From: Paenibacillus contaminans | GTDB lineage: Bacteria > Bacillota > Bacilli > Paenibacillales > NBRC-103111 | Assembly (NCBI RefSeq): GCF_003285015.1 | Contig: NZ_QMFB01000020.1 | Span: forward strand, 62,001-126,000 | Reading direction: 5' to 3' | Length of the DNA: 64,000 nt | In this document: in pieces, positions 53,320 to 62,011 of the stretch | Position numbering within the stretch: the first letter of the stretch is position 1 | How the letters are laid out: each line of letters starts with the position of its first letter | The notes under the pieces: generated by a model | The model's input: the letters and a program-made list of their open reading frames with translations, nothing else | Database searches by the model: none | Told to the model about the DNA's origin: nothing | Made by a program: the position numbers and the translations under genes

Positions 53320-54765
53320 TCAAGCAAATCTTATCGAATATAAATCCGCGTCGCGCATCCGCACGGTTAATACTACTTCTTTGTCTGCAAATTGTGCAAG
53401 CTCGCCATTATCGAAGGTTATTACCCGGTCAATGGCATCACCGAAAATCTCGCAGCTTTCAATTGTTTCTCCCGTGGACGACTGCAAAGTGAAGTACATA
53501 TAACCCCGTGCCGACGTCGAAAAGTTAATCCTCATCTCACCGCTTGTAAAGGTAAACGGCTTGGTGGTTATTACTTTTTCGGCATAACCGGCGTGCAGCG
53601 AAACGAACCCATCGCAGCGTATGGTATAGCGCCACAATTGTGCCGGCACATCCATCCAATGATTGTCAAAACTGTATAACGACAACTCGTGCGGTTCGCC
53701 TTTTACAAGGGGAGGCGTTTCGATAAGCCCGCGTGCCGGAAAGCAGTCGCCGTAAACCCAATTCGAACCGTTCTCCATACCGGGGCGCATAAAAGCCTCA
53801 TCATACCGCGTAAAATTTATACCGTCGCGGGAAGCCATAAATACGCAGTCTGTAACCGCAAGTCCGTATCGTTTGTGATTCTTCGAGGGCAATATGCGTT
53901 CAAGACGTTTTTCTTTTCCGCCAAGCTGCTCAAAATTGCCGTTCCATTCGTGGCGTTCTACATATCTCGACGGAAAACCTATATACATATGCGGTGCACG
54001 GACATACGGCGAAACGCAGTTTGTATAAAGCGGATAATCCTCCGAGTCTCCAAAACAAATCAGTTCGGGGTCGCTCCATGTTTTGCCGTCTTCTGACCAA
54101 ATGTAACGTATATCGCGTATTCCGGCGTTCCAGTCGTCACCTATGATATTGTGGAACCCGCGTATATATCCGCGATAGATCCCCGCAAGCTCATCCCAGA
54201 AAACAACGTTGAGAGAATCCATATATCCTTTTGTAGTGATAATATCGCCCATTGTAAAGTGAAGTCCGTCGGGGCTTGTGAACATTCGCAGCTCAATTCG
54301 CTGCCCAAACTCCGGATTATTATATTTTCCAACGCCTTTATATCTCTCGGACGCAGGAACGGCAGGGTTATCATCGCGGAAGACCATAAAGTTATCGAAA
54401 TTATTCGTATTTTTGTCCAAAATAATATTGTTCTCGCGCGAGCCTTCCCATTCGCAGATTCCGAGCGCAGGTTTTGTCCATGTAATTCCGTCGCGGCTTT
54501 CGGCATAACAAACACGAATACCGTTCGTCGTGTGATCCTTGTTGTCGGGGCTATACATCTGCCAGGCAAGATAGTACATCTTGTATATACCATTGTCATG
54601 TAAAATATTGTGGTAATTGCAACCGTTGCCCTCCCACGATGCATCATGGTTGATTGCGATTTCGCGGCGAGTCGGTTCATGCAAGCGGAATTCTGCCGTC
54701 GTTTTGGCATTGTCAATCAAATAGTCGTCAAAAAAGCATTCGCGTTGTGATGAAATGTTTATCAT
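53320..54765 (-). CDS. Five-bladed-propeller glycosidase-like protein, family uncertain
   Basis: This probable cytoplasmic protein (481 aa) has no signal peptide. Blades typical of GH32/GH43/GH130-like propellers are visible: N-G-I-R-V-C-Y-A-E-S-R-D-G-I-T-W, R-M-F-T-S-P-D-G-L-H-F, and I-W-S-E-D-G-K-T-W. The C-terminal beta domain follows about residue 385 (F-T-F-T-S-G-E-M-R-I-N-F). Acidic residues sit in F-F-D-D-Y and W-S-E-D, but the catalytic pair cannot be fixed. The ATG at 54763-54765 has AAAGGAG seven bases upstream. It is the last gene after an LplABC importer and likely acts on its imported sugar. Confidence 0.68.
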   Translation of the reverse strand: MINISSQRECFFDDYLIDNAKTTAEFRLHEPTRREIAINHDASWEGNGCNYHNILHDNGIYKMYYLAWQMYSPDNKDHTTNGIRVCYAESRDGITWTKPALGICEWEGSRENNIILDKNTNNFDNFMVFRDDNPAVPASERYKGVGKYNNPEFGQRIELRMFTSPDGLHFTMGDIITTKGYMDSLNVVFWDELAGIYRGYIRGFHNIIGDDWNAGIRDIRYIWSEDGKTWSDPELICFGDSEDYPLYTNCVSPYVRAPHMYIGFPSRYVERHEWNGNFEQLGGKEKRLERILPSKNHKRYGLAVTDCVFMASRDGINFTRYDEAFMRPGMENGSNWVYGDCFPARGLIETPPLVKGEPHELSLYSFDNHWMDVPAQLWRYTIRCDGFVSLHAGYAEKVITTKPFTFTSGEMRINFSTSARGYMYFTLQSSTGETIESCEIFGDAIDRVITFDNGELAQFADKEVVLTVRMRDADLYSIRFA

Positions 54766-54791
54766 GGTAGACTCCTTTACTTTAGCCCGAT

Positions 54792-55638
54792 TTATGTCCA
54801 TGCAGTTCCATTCCAGTATTTTAAAGCATTTGAGATTACCGCTACTTGTCCAATTCTTGATTTGAAAGTTGGCGCCGTCGCCCAAACATTTCGGCTGCCG
54901 TTTACGGTATCATCACCGGCAGTCGCATTTGCACCTTGTCCGACGAACTTCCGCTAATCCTAAATACGCTCCCGGAATTACCTGTTAAATTTGTGAGCGT
55001 GTTACCCGATATATCGGCAGCATACGAATCGATACAATCGATAGCCCCGCTTGGCGGATTAGAGCAACCATCCAATCGATTCCCTTTTATCTATGGCAAA
55101 TGTGGCGGTGCTGCCCCAGTCCTCAAGAGCTCCTGTTTCGGGGACGATGTCTCCGCTTCTAAATCCGACCAGTACGGGCAATTGAGAACCAACGCTCGCA
55201 TCGACCGCATAAGCTCTAGCATCGAGCTGCAGCAGGCGAAGCGGAAATACTCCTTTTCCTTCCTCGGCGAGGATGTGAACTTTAATAAATTGCGCTCGCA
55301 CACCCGATAATGCAAAGCTGTCCACGGTTCTACCTTCGATAGCCCGCTAACGGAACTGAAAGGATTCGATCTCTGTGTACGACCTATTGTCCAAGCTGGC
55401 ATACACGCTATACGTGCTTGCTTTTCCGATTAATTACGGTCACACCGGCGCACCATAATTCGATCTTATCGGCCTGAGTCACCGCACCGAGGTGAATCCC
55501 CAAGCTTCGGCCCATATAATCGGCTGTAAGCGCAAATGGAAAACCCCAATTTCCGACCGGCGTCGTTTCCGGATTTTCATCCCGGTCCACGTACCCCGCG
55601 GTTGCCGGCAGTTGAACATAGGGAGTGATGACGTTCAT
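54792..55638 (-). pseudogene. Decayed gene with several frame breaks (beta-sandwich, carbohydrate-related)
   Basis: A normal start with GAGGGG and ATG at 55636-55638 opens a frame that stops after 76 residues (V-T-V-I-N-R-K-S-K-H-V). The sense continues in another frame (Y-S-V-Y-A-S-L-D-N-R-S-Y-T-E-I-E) to an in-frame TAG, and then as V-D-S-F-A-L-S-G-V-R-A-Q-F-I-K-V to a stop at 55059. Further protein-like pieces in different frames follow (I-S-G-S-S-S-D-K-V-Q-M-R-L-P and F-K-S-R-I-G-Q-V-A-V-I-S-N). The first part looks like a discoidin/galactose-binding-like beta protein. It sits in the operon between LplC and the propeller gene, so it once probably helped the same pathway. The tail pieces may come from a second lost gene. 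Confidence 0.7.
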
Positions 55639-55662
55639 TAGCTTCCAACCCCTCGTCTTTCG

Positions 55663-56532
55663 TTATCCTTTTACTGATCCGACGATCATGCCTTTCACAA
55701 AATAGCGCTGTAAAAACGGATACACGAGCAGGATCGGCACCGTTGTAATCATAATCATCGCGGCACGGACGCTATCCTTGGAAAGCGCGGCGAGCAGCCC
55801 CAGCGATTCGGCCACCCCGCTCATGTTCGGATCGAAGGCGAGCAGCATGGACTTCAGCAGCAATTGCAGCGGCCATTTGCTCTGTTCGGACAAGTAAATG
55901 GAAGCCGAGAACCAGCTGTTCCAATAACCGACCGCATAAAACAATCCGATGGTCGCAATCGCCGGCATCGACATCGGCAATGCGATTCTAGCGAATATGG
56001 TCACATCGTTCGCCCCGTCGATATGTGCGGATTCTTCTACTTCCGGCGGGATCTCCATAAAGAAGTTGCGCAATAGAAAGGCATACCAAACATTGAGAAA
56101 AGACGGAATCATCACGGCCCATAATGAATTTTTCAACCCGAGAGCGGTGATAAGGAGGTAAGAAGGGATCAACCCCCCGCCAAAAAACATCGAAGCCAGC
56201 AAAACCGCCGTCACCACGTTACGATAAGGCAAGTATTTTTTGGACAAAGCATAGGCAATCGAGCCCGTAAAAAGCAAACTAAAGAGCGTGCCGAAAAACG
56301 TAATAAAAAAGCTGTTGCCGAAAGCCTGATACACTCTGGAGCTGCCTGTCAGCAAGTACTTATAAGAATCAAACACGACATGCCGAGGAAAAAAGGTAAC
56401 GCCATTTCGCATGATGTCCTCATTGGACATAAGCGATTGGCTGATGACGAACAGGAAAGGGACGATGATCGAACAGCATACCACGATGAGAAAAACCGCG
56501 TTTATATAATCGAACAGCTTAAGCCTTACCAT
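55663..56532 (-). CDS. LplC-like carbohydrate ABC permease (locus D)
   Basis: This membrane permease (289 aa) has six helices, EAA loop E-S-A-H-I-D-G-A followed by I-A-L-P-M-S-M-P, and C-terminus K-G-M-I-V-G-S-V-K-G. It overlaps the end of its LplB-like partner by seven bases, showing translational coupling. Downstream in the same direction are the decayed gene and the propeller glycosidase-like gene. Confidence 0.92.
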   Translation of the reverse strand: MVRLKLFDYINAVFLIVVCCSIIVPFLFVISQSLMSNEDIMRNGVTFFPRHVVFDSYKYLLTGSSRVYQAFGNSFFITFFGTLFSLLFTGSIAYALSKKYLPYRNVVTAVLLASMFFGGGLIPSYLLITALGLKNSLWAVMIPSFLNVWYAFLLRNFFMEIPPEVEESAHIDGANDVTIFARIALPMSMPAIATIGLFYAVGYWNSWFSASIYLSEQSKWPLQLLLKSMLLAFDPNMSGVAESLGLLAALSKDSVRAAMIMITTVPILLVYPFLQRYFVKGMIVGSVKG

Positions 56533-57509
56533 ATGCCCTCCTTCCCGAGGCGTTTCACGATATAGTTCGTGCCGAGCAGGAATATGAGCCCTACGACGTT
56601 TTTGAACACGCCTACCGCTTGCGCATAAGAGTATCTTGAATTTTCTAACCCTTCCCGGTATACATACGTATCGATAATATCTCCAACGGAGTATACATTA
56701 GGGGAGTACAAAAGCAGCACTTGTTCGAACCCGGCATTCAAGATGCCGCCGACCGCAAATATGAATAGAATGGAAATAATGTTGGCCATCCCCGGCAAGC
56801 TGATATGAATCATTTGTTGAAACCGGTTGGCGCCATCGATTTTAGCGGACTCGTATTGAGCCGGATCGATTCCCGCCAGTGCGGCCAAATAAATAATGCT
56901 TCCCCAGCCGAGTCCCGCCCAAATATCGCTGGAAACAAGAATGCTGCGAAAAAAATTCGGTTCAGAGATCAAATTGCTCTGGGATCCGCTGAACTCCGCC
57001 ACCATCTTGCCGATCAAGCCGCTTGTAGGGGACAACAACGATAGAATCAGGGCGGAAATAATCGCCCAAGACAGAAAATGCGGCAAATAACTGATCGTTT
57101 GTACGGTTTTCTTGAACTTGGAGCTTCTTAATTCGTTCAACAGAAGCGCAAACACAATCGGCGCCGGAAAACCGAAGATGATCTTGTAGACGCTGATCAG
57201 CAGCGTATTCGTAAGGATACGCCCGAAATAATAGGAGTTGAAAAACTGGACGAAATTGTCCATCCCCACCCATCTGGCATCGATAAACATCGATTCGACA
57301 CCGCGAAACGGGCTGAAATTCTGAAAGGCAATCACAATGCCGTACATCGGCACATAATGGAATAACAGCACATGCAGCAATCCGGGAAGCAGCAAAATAT
57401 ACAGAAATTTGAACTTCCACAGGTTGTGGAAGAAACCCGTTTTCTTCGTTCCCAGCGGATTTTGCGTTCGGCTGCCTTTGCTTAATGAAGATACAGGGAT
57501 CGATTTCAA
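56526..57509 (-). CDS. LplB-like carbohydrate ABC permease (locus D)
   Basis: This membrane permease (327 aa) has the EAA loop E-S-A-K-I-D-G-A followed by H-I-S-L-P-G-M, and the diagnostic I-S-Y-L-P-H-F-L-S-W. A basic 30-residue tail precedes the first helix. It is downstream of the binding-protein gene, separated by a 71-base gap containing an intercistronic hairpin. It pairs with the LplC-like protein; no ATPase gene is nearby. Confidence 0.92.
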   Translation of the reverse strand: MKSIPVSSLSKGSRTQNPLGTKKTGFFHNLWKFKFLYILLLPGLLHVLLFHYVPMYGIVIAFQNFSPFRGVESMFIDARWVGMDNFVQFFNSYYFGRILTNTLLISVYKIIFGFPAPIVFALLLNELRSSKFKKTVQTISYLPHFLSWAIISALILSLLSPTSGLIGKMVAEFSGSQSNLISEPNFFRSILVSSDIWAGLGWGSIIYLAALAGIDPAQYESAKIDGANRFQQMIHISLPGMANIISILFIFAVGGILNAGFEQVLLLYSPNVYSVGDIIDTYVYREGLENSRYSYAQAVGVFKNVVGLIFLLGTNYIVKRLGKEGIW

Positions 57510-57537
57510 AACGGCTCACACCTTTCCATAAGAAGGC

Positions 57538-57566
57538 TCTGCTTCTGCTGAAACAACAGAAGCAGA
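57538..57566 (-). other. Intercistronic hairpin between binding-protein and permease genes (locus D)
   Basis: A perfect 10-base stem TCTGCTTCTG / CAGAAGCAGA with a nine-base loop lies 15 bases past the binding-protein stop. There is no strong T-run. Position suggests partial termination or protection of the binding-protein mRNA. Confidence 0.55.
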
Positions 57567-57580
57567 ACCCGTTTATCTAC

Positions 57581-59152
57581 TTACTTGGCAGCCGCCGCGA
57601 ATTGCTCGTTTCGGTCGTCAATCATTTGTTGCCCGCCAATCTCCAGCCATTTCTTCACAATGCTATCCCAGTTCTCAACCGGAATTTCTCCGTTGAATAC
57701 TTTGACCTTCTGCTCTTTCCAATACGTTTTCAGATCCGTCAGCTTGGAGAATGATTTCCATTTGGAATTGTCGTAAAGCACTTTGGCGTCAATCGGTTCA
57801 AAGCGAGGCAGCTTGTTCACTTGCTCCCGTTTCAAGTTGTATTCCTGGTGTGTCCATGTATTCGCGGCCCATACGGGACTTCCAGGCCAGTTGATGAACA
57901 CGGTCTTGTATTTGGCGTAATATTTGGCCTTGGACAGATCCGACTTATCTTCAGCGATAAATTCGACCGTATTGTTCGTTCCCCGATTGTAGTTCTCGCC
58001 TTCAACCCCGAAGTAGACCAGGTCGCTTCCCTCCGGCGTTGCCTGGTAATCGAAATATTTCATGACGGTTTCGGAACTGGCGTTTTTCTTGAATATAACC
58101 CAAGCCGATGTTGCGGCAGGGGAGGCAGGCAATTTATTGATCCCCTTGCCTTCTAAAGCGACGGGGACATATTGGACATCCGGCACCGTTTTCCTAAGCA
58201 CCTCTACCGCGTTTATGATCGTTCCGGAGAATGTGGCTGCCACGGTTCCCGCTTTGTTCTGTGCGATCAACTCTTGCTGCTTGGGCGCCGTAGAAAGCAG
58301 CATGTCGGGCCAGATATACCCTTTTTTCTGCCACTCTACGAATTTGGCCATCATCTCTTTATAGCTCGGGTGAAGCTCGGGCGGTTTAATTTTGCCGTCG
58401 GTATCCTTCCACCATTCCGTAGCTGCCGGCATGAAGAATGGGGCGAAGACATATTCCAACATGTCAATATTCCCGCCTGATCCCGTCGACAAAGCATAGG
58501 TATCGGCCTTTCCATTTCCGTCCGGGTCGCCGGTTTTAAACGCTTCCAGGATCTTTTCATAATCGTCAATGGTTTTCGGCATCGTTAAATTTAACTTGGC
58601 AAGCCAATCGGTTCGGATTTGCAAAGCGTTTGGCGTGATCACAGGGGTCTCAATCGGAATACCGAGAATTTGATTTTTGTACGTCACTCTTTCAAAAGCG
58701 GCAGGCACCACATTTTTCTTCAAGTTCGGTCCGTATTTATCCAGCAAGTCGTTGAGCGAGAGAATGACGCCGTCATTGTAAGCTTGTATCGCATCCGCAA
58801 TCGACATTTCCGCGAATTCCAATTGTTCGCCTGAGGAGAGCATCAAATTGCGCTTGGTGACGCATTGGCCGGCCTCCGAGAAGACAATGTTGACATCGGC
58901 GCCTGTTTTCTCCTGAATAATATCGTGCACATGCTTCTCTTCCGGCGTCTTCCGATCAAATGTGGCATTGCAATTCAGCCCTACGACTTTAACAGGAGTT
59001 TGGGACGCTCCGGCAGCGGCGCTGCTGGCCGGCGCTTTCTCCCCCGCAGATTTCGGGTCCTTTGCGCCTGACGAGCTGCATGCTGACGATGTTGCCATGA
59101 CGGACACCAACAAAACTGAGAGCCATAGCCTTCCCCTTCTTTTCTGTTCCAC
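57581..59152 (-). CDS. LplA-like sugar-binding lipoprotein (locus D)
   Basis: This extracellular solute-binding lipoprotein (523 aa) has a signal peptide ending in S-S-A-C with Cys25 as lipid site and a Ser/Ala linker. It shares I-R-T-D-W-L-A-K-L and T-G-D-P-D-G-N-G-K-A-D-T with other LplA-type proteins. The start is a GTG at 59150-59152 with AGGAGG eight bases upstream; an ATG seven bases earlier is out of frame. It is the first gene of operon D. The sensor/AraC regulator at 59637-61652 lies upstream in the same direction. Confidence 0.92.
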   Translation of the reverse strand: MEQKRRGRLWLSVLLVSVMATSSACSSSGAKDPKSAGEKAPASSAAAGASQTPVKVVGLNCNATFDRKTPEEKHVHDIIQEKTGADVNIVFSEAGQCVTKRNLMLSSGEQLEFAEMSIADAIQAYNDGVILSLNDLLDKYGPNLKKNVVPAAFERVTYKNQILGIPIETPVITPNALQIRTDWLAKLNLTMPKTIDDYEKILEAFKTGDPDGNGKADTYALSTGSGGNIDMLEYVFAPFFMPAATEWWKDTDGKIKPPELHPSYKEMMAKFVEWQKKGYIWPDMLLSTAPKQQELIAQNKAGTVAATFSGTIINAVEVLRKTVPDVQYVPVALEGKGINKLPASPAATSAWVIFKKNASSETVMKYFDYQATPEGSDLVYFGVEGENYNRGTNNTVEFIAEDKSDLSKAKYYAKYKTVFINWPGSPVWAANTWTHQEYNLKREQVNKLPRFEPIDAKVLYDNSKWKSFSKLTDLKTYWKEQKVKVFNGEIPVENWDSIVKKWLEIGGQQMIDDRNEQFAAAAK

Positions 59153-59320
59153 GCTTCATTCCTCCTTATGGGTTCCCGGCCCCCCGGGATAGCTACAACC
59201 TACAACAGCCCTTGCCCGTTATTCAATCCTAATATATTATAACCGTTGAAACGACGGGCTTTTCGCCCTGTTCAACGTGTTTAATATTGTATTAAAACCC
59301 GATTTCACAAGGATAAAAAC

Positions 59321-59440
59321 ATGCGGCGGCCTAAACCGTTTGCGGAGCAAACGGACTTCGGAAGCATAAGCTGGACGCCATTCGTTTACCGGGAAGTCGA
59401 GCCGCATCCACGAGATACGTTCCTAGGGCGTGTCTGAAAA
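59321..59440 (+). other. Short open frame cut by MITE-like element
   Basis: A possible 39-codon frame starts with AAGGATAAAAAC before ATG at 59321 and reads M-R-R-P-K-P-F-A-E-Q-T-D-F-G. Its sense runs into the left end of the element at 59423 and stops inside it. It may be the 5' stub of a gene broken by the insertion, or chance. No homolog is recognised. Confidence 0.2.
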
Positions 59441-59589
59441 CCCACTCAGGGGCATCTTTCACCGCCTTTTCGCCCCCTGCTTCGTTCCGTTTGCTTGACG
59501 TACCCCCGGTACGCCTTCACAAACGCGCCTTGCATGGAACGAAAATTCGCCAAAATCTGTTCCCCTCGGAGTTTCCAGACACGCCCTAG
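59423..59589. mobile_element. MITE-like element with CTAG target duplication
   Basis: The 167-base segment is bounded by CTAG on both sides. Terminal inverted repeats GGCGTGTCTGaAAAC (left) and GGCGTGTCTGGAAAC (right, on the minus strand) match over about 14 of 15 bases. There is no transposase frame. CTAG duplication and a GGCGTGT-type end suggest mobilisation by an IS5-group (IS427-like) transposase encoded elsewhere. It inserted downstream of the AraC sensor gene's terminator, in the gap before operon D. Confidence 0.75.
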
Positions 59590-59602
59590 ACTTCAACAAA
59601 AA

Positions 59603-59623
59603 AACCGACATCAAAGTCGGTTT
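59603..59623 (-). terminator. Terminator after membrane AraC sensor gene
   Basis: A perfect stem AACCGAC / GTCGGTT with a small loop runs on the minus strand into TTTTTTTGTTG. It lies 14 bases past the stop codon. Confidence 0.85.
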
Positions 59624-59636
59624 CGTTCAAACGGAT

Positions 59637-61652
59637 TTACGTATTGCGGTTGACCCGCAGCTCTTTATACTCGGACGGCGTGATCCCCGTATATTGCTTG
59701 AAGACTCTGGCAAAGTAGCTGTTGCTGTTGAAGCCGGTTTTCAAGCCGATCTCTGCAATTTTCGTGCTCGTATTCGACAGCAGATGTTTGGCCTTTTCGA
59801 CTCGATACTCATTCAGATATTCAATCGGTGTCCGGTTATAACTTTTTTTGCAAACATTAATCAAGTGCTGCTTGCTGATTCCGATATAGTCCGCCATTTC
59901 GTCGAGGGAGAAATTATCCATGTAGCGTTCCGCGATGAAATCGTCAATCTTGCGGGTGTAATCCTTCGTGTCGACCGCATATTCCCGAAAGTTATGGAAC
60001 TTGGAAAATAAAAATTGCTTGACAGCCGTTACGTTCATGTTGCCCTTTTCCGCAATTAATTTATTCAATTCATCCAGGAACGCCAAGCTGTTCTGCCCGT
60101 ACATCCGCAGGAAAAGCGAAATGACCGTATAAAAATTCAAATTGTACGCGACCACCGTAATTTGCTCGGAGAACAAAGCGTTTAAGGCGTTCGTAAAGAT
60201 CCTCTCGTTTTGCTGCTTAATCGCCAATTCCATCTCTTCAACGGCCGGAGTCTCGACTGCCGTGTGATGGTAATCCATCGGAAGTTTATTATAACAATAC
60301 AGCTTCGAATCCAGCGTGAAAATCCGCCCGACATTGTACGCATACATGGCTTCGAGATAAGACTTGTGCAAGTCACGGAGCGGATGAATGCCGCCGATGC
60401 TGATCTCCAGCCGTTCCAGCAGGTCTTCTTTGAAGCTGAGCAAAAGATCGGTAGTAAAACGGTTCACGTCTTCATGCTCCAATTGGAACAACAAGATATA
60501 TGTTTCATTCGACTCTTCAAACATTTCATAACGGAATGCTCCGTCTAAACCTTCTACAACCGATCTTCTCATATGCGCGGGATCATGGCCGATTTCATCC
60601 AGCGACGGCAACGTTTTGATAATCGTCACAAGATGGGATCTCGCATATGTTTTTGTTAGTCGTTCAATGTCCGGATTAATGCCGATCTGGCCCATTAAGA
60701 GGCGATGCAGAAGCGTTTTTCTCAGCAGCTCTTCGTTTTCATTAACTCGCAGGACAATCCGGTGAAATGGTTTATATAACTCGCGGAATCCGATCAGGAT
60801 CAGAACCAGCATGAAGACGACAACGGCCGCGACCACGATAATCAACGTATTTTTTAATTTCGCGACATCCCCGTACAACTGCTTCGTATTGACTTCGCTA
60901 ATTAATCGCCAGTTAAAGGCGTTAAGCTTGTAGTCGTTCATTTGGATCGTCTTTGGGTCCCGTTCGATATCGGAAAGGTTCATCCCGAATTTTTGCGGCT
61001 CGCGATGAAACATGATTTTACCGCCGGCGTCTGTAAGATAATAATTATACAACTCGGCGTTCACGTTCAATTCTTGCAAAAAGGAAGCATAAATCTTATC
61101 AAGATTCACGTTATAAATGAAAAAATTTTGCTCTCCTCTTGAAGAAGGAAGCCGTTGAACAATAGACGCAACATGGGTCCCTTGCTTGGACTTGCCCTCT
61201 ACGATCTCGATTCCGTATAAGGACATCCCGGATGCAACGGAGGCTATCCACGGTATCGAACTGTTGCTGGGATCTCGTTCGATTCCAAAATTGGAAATAA
61301 GCAATATATTCTCATTAGCATTGTAATACAGGATTTCCGTGACATAGGGATTGGCATAAATTAAGTTGCTAATATCGCCCAATGCCTTCCATTGTTCGTA
61401 ATCCGACCGAATATTGGCGAAACGGCTGTCTACTGTAATGGAATTCGTGAAATCGATAATTTGTTGAAGCGTTCTCTCCATTAATGCGCCGGTTCGCGTT
61501 AATTCGTTTTCGTTTTTCGAATTGATCAGTTCCACCGTTTTGGTCAAGAACAAATTAATATTGTAAGCGCTAACGATTAGAAGTGGAATACTGGAGACGA
61601 CCGCCAAAACGATTAATACTTTGTAGATGTACGATTTCATATCTTTCGTCAC
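59637..61652 (-). CDS. Membrane-anchored AraC-family regulator with extracellular sensor domain
   Basis: This one-protein sensor/regulator (671 aa) has a first membrane helix at about residues 10-35 (V-L-I-V-L-A-V-V-S-S-I-P), an extracellular Cache-like domain to about 265, and a second helix at about 270-292 (L-I-I-V-V-A-A-V-V-V-F-M). A long cytoplasmic linker follows, and an AraC HTH lies at about 570-668 (I-G-I-S-K-Q-H-L-I-N-V-C-K-K and F-N-S-N-S-Y-F-A-R-V-F-K). The GTG start at 61650-61652 has AAGGGGGAG upstream. It is upstream of importer operon D and probably activates it. Confidence 0.88.
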   Translation of the reverse strand: MTKDMKSYIYKVLIVLAVVSSIPLLIVSAYNINLFLTKTVELINSKNENELTRTGALMERTLQQIIDFTNSITVDSRFANIRSDYEQWKALGDISNLIYANPYVTEILYYNANENILLISNFGIERDPSNSSIPWIASVASGMSLYGIEIVEGKSKQGTHVASIVQRLPSSRGEQNFFIYNVNLDKIYASFLQELNVNAELYNYYLTDAGGKIMFHREPQKFGMNLSDIERDPKTIQMNDYKLNAFNWRLISEVNTKQLYGDVAKLKNTLIIVVAAVVVFMLVLILIGFRELYKPFHRIVLRVNENEELLRKTLLHRLLMGQIGINPDIERLTKTYARSHLVTIIKTLPSLDEIGHDPAHMRRSVVEGLDGAFRYEMFEESNETYILLFQLEHEDVNRFTTDLLLSFKEDLLERLEISIGGIHPLRDLHKSYLEAMYAYNVGRIFTLDSKLYCYNKLPMDYHHTAVETPAVEEMELAIKQQNERIFTNALNALFSEQITVVAYNLNFYTVISLFLRMYGQNSLAFLDELNKLIAEKGNMNVTAVKQFLFSKFHNFREYAVDTKDYTRKIDDFIAERYMDNFSLDEMADYIGISKQHLINVCKKSYNRTPIEYLNEYRVEKAKHLLSNTSTKIAEIGLKTGFNSNSYFARVFKQYTGITPSEYKELRVNRNT

Positions 61653-61869
61653 AACTACTCCCCCTTACATACCTGCTGCTGAAATCCTCGGTTGGCTTAC
61701 ACACACTATAGATGTACTAGTATGGAAGCGTCAAGAAGGTCACTCCTAATCTACCACCGCCTAATTTTTAACGATTGGGTTTAGCACGATCTCTATATCT
61801 ACTTCAAATATAATGTATAATATATGGTCTAACAATATTATATTATATAGTCATATTCGTCCATTGATA
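61653..61869. promoter_or_regulatory. AT-rich promoter region of membrane AraC sensor gene
   Basis: The segment is rich in TATA-like motifs (TATAATATA around 61815-61850) and holds no gene. It should contain the promoter for the minus-strand sensor gene. The exact -35/-10 choice is ambiguous because of the many candidates. Confidence 0.4.
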
Positions 61870-61900
61870 AAGGCAGCCGGTCTTTCTGGCCGACTGCCTT
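61870..61900 (-). terminator. Terminator-like hairpin after the SUFU-gene region
   Basis: Arms AAGGCAGcCGG and CCGaCTGCCTT pair over 10 of 11 bases. On the minus strand TTTATC follows. It lies ten bases past the stop of the short frame at 61910-62011 and about 100 bases past the SUFU stop. Confidence 0.68.
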
Positions 61901-61909
61901 CGTGATAAC

Positions 61910-62011
61910 TTATGCAATTCTTGTACCCGTCTGCTCGTCGTGGAATCGTTCGTAGACAGGGGCGTCCAGTGAATAACCGATCACCTTTTTGAGAGCTTGA
62001 TTAAGGACGAG
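61910..62011 (-). pseudogene. Short C-terminal gene fragment, unknown
   Basis: A frame with protein-like sense reads L-V-L-N-Q-A-L-K-K-V-I-G-Y-S-L, then V-Y-E-R-F-H-D-E-Q-T-G-T, and ends just before the hairpin at 61870. It is bounded upstream by a stop and overlaps the end of the SUFU gene. It looks like the tail of a lost gene whose terminator survives. The family is not recognised. Confidence 0.35.
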
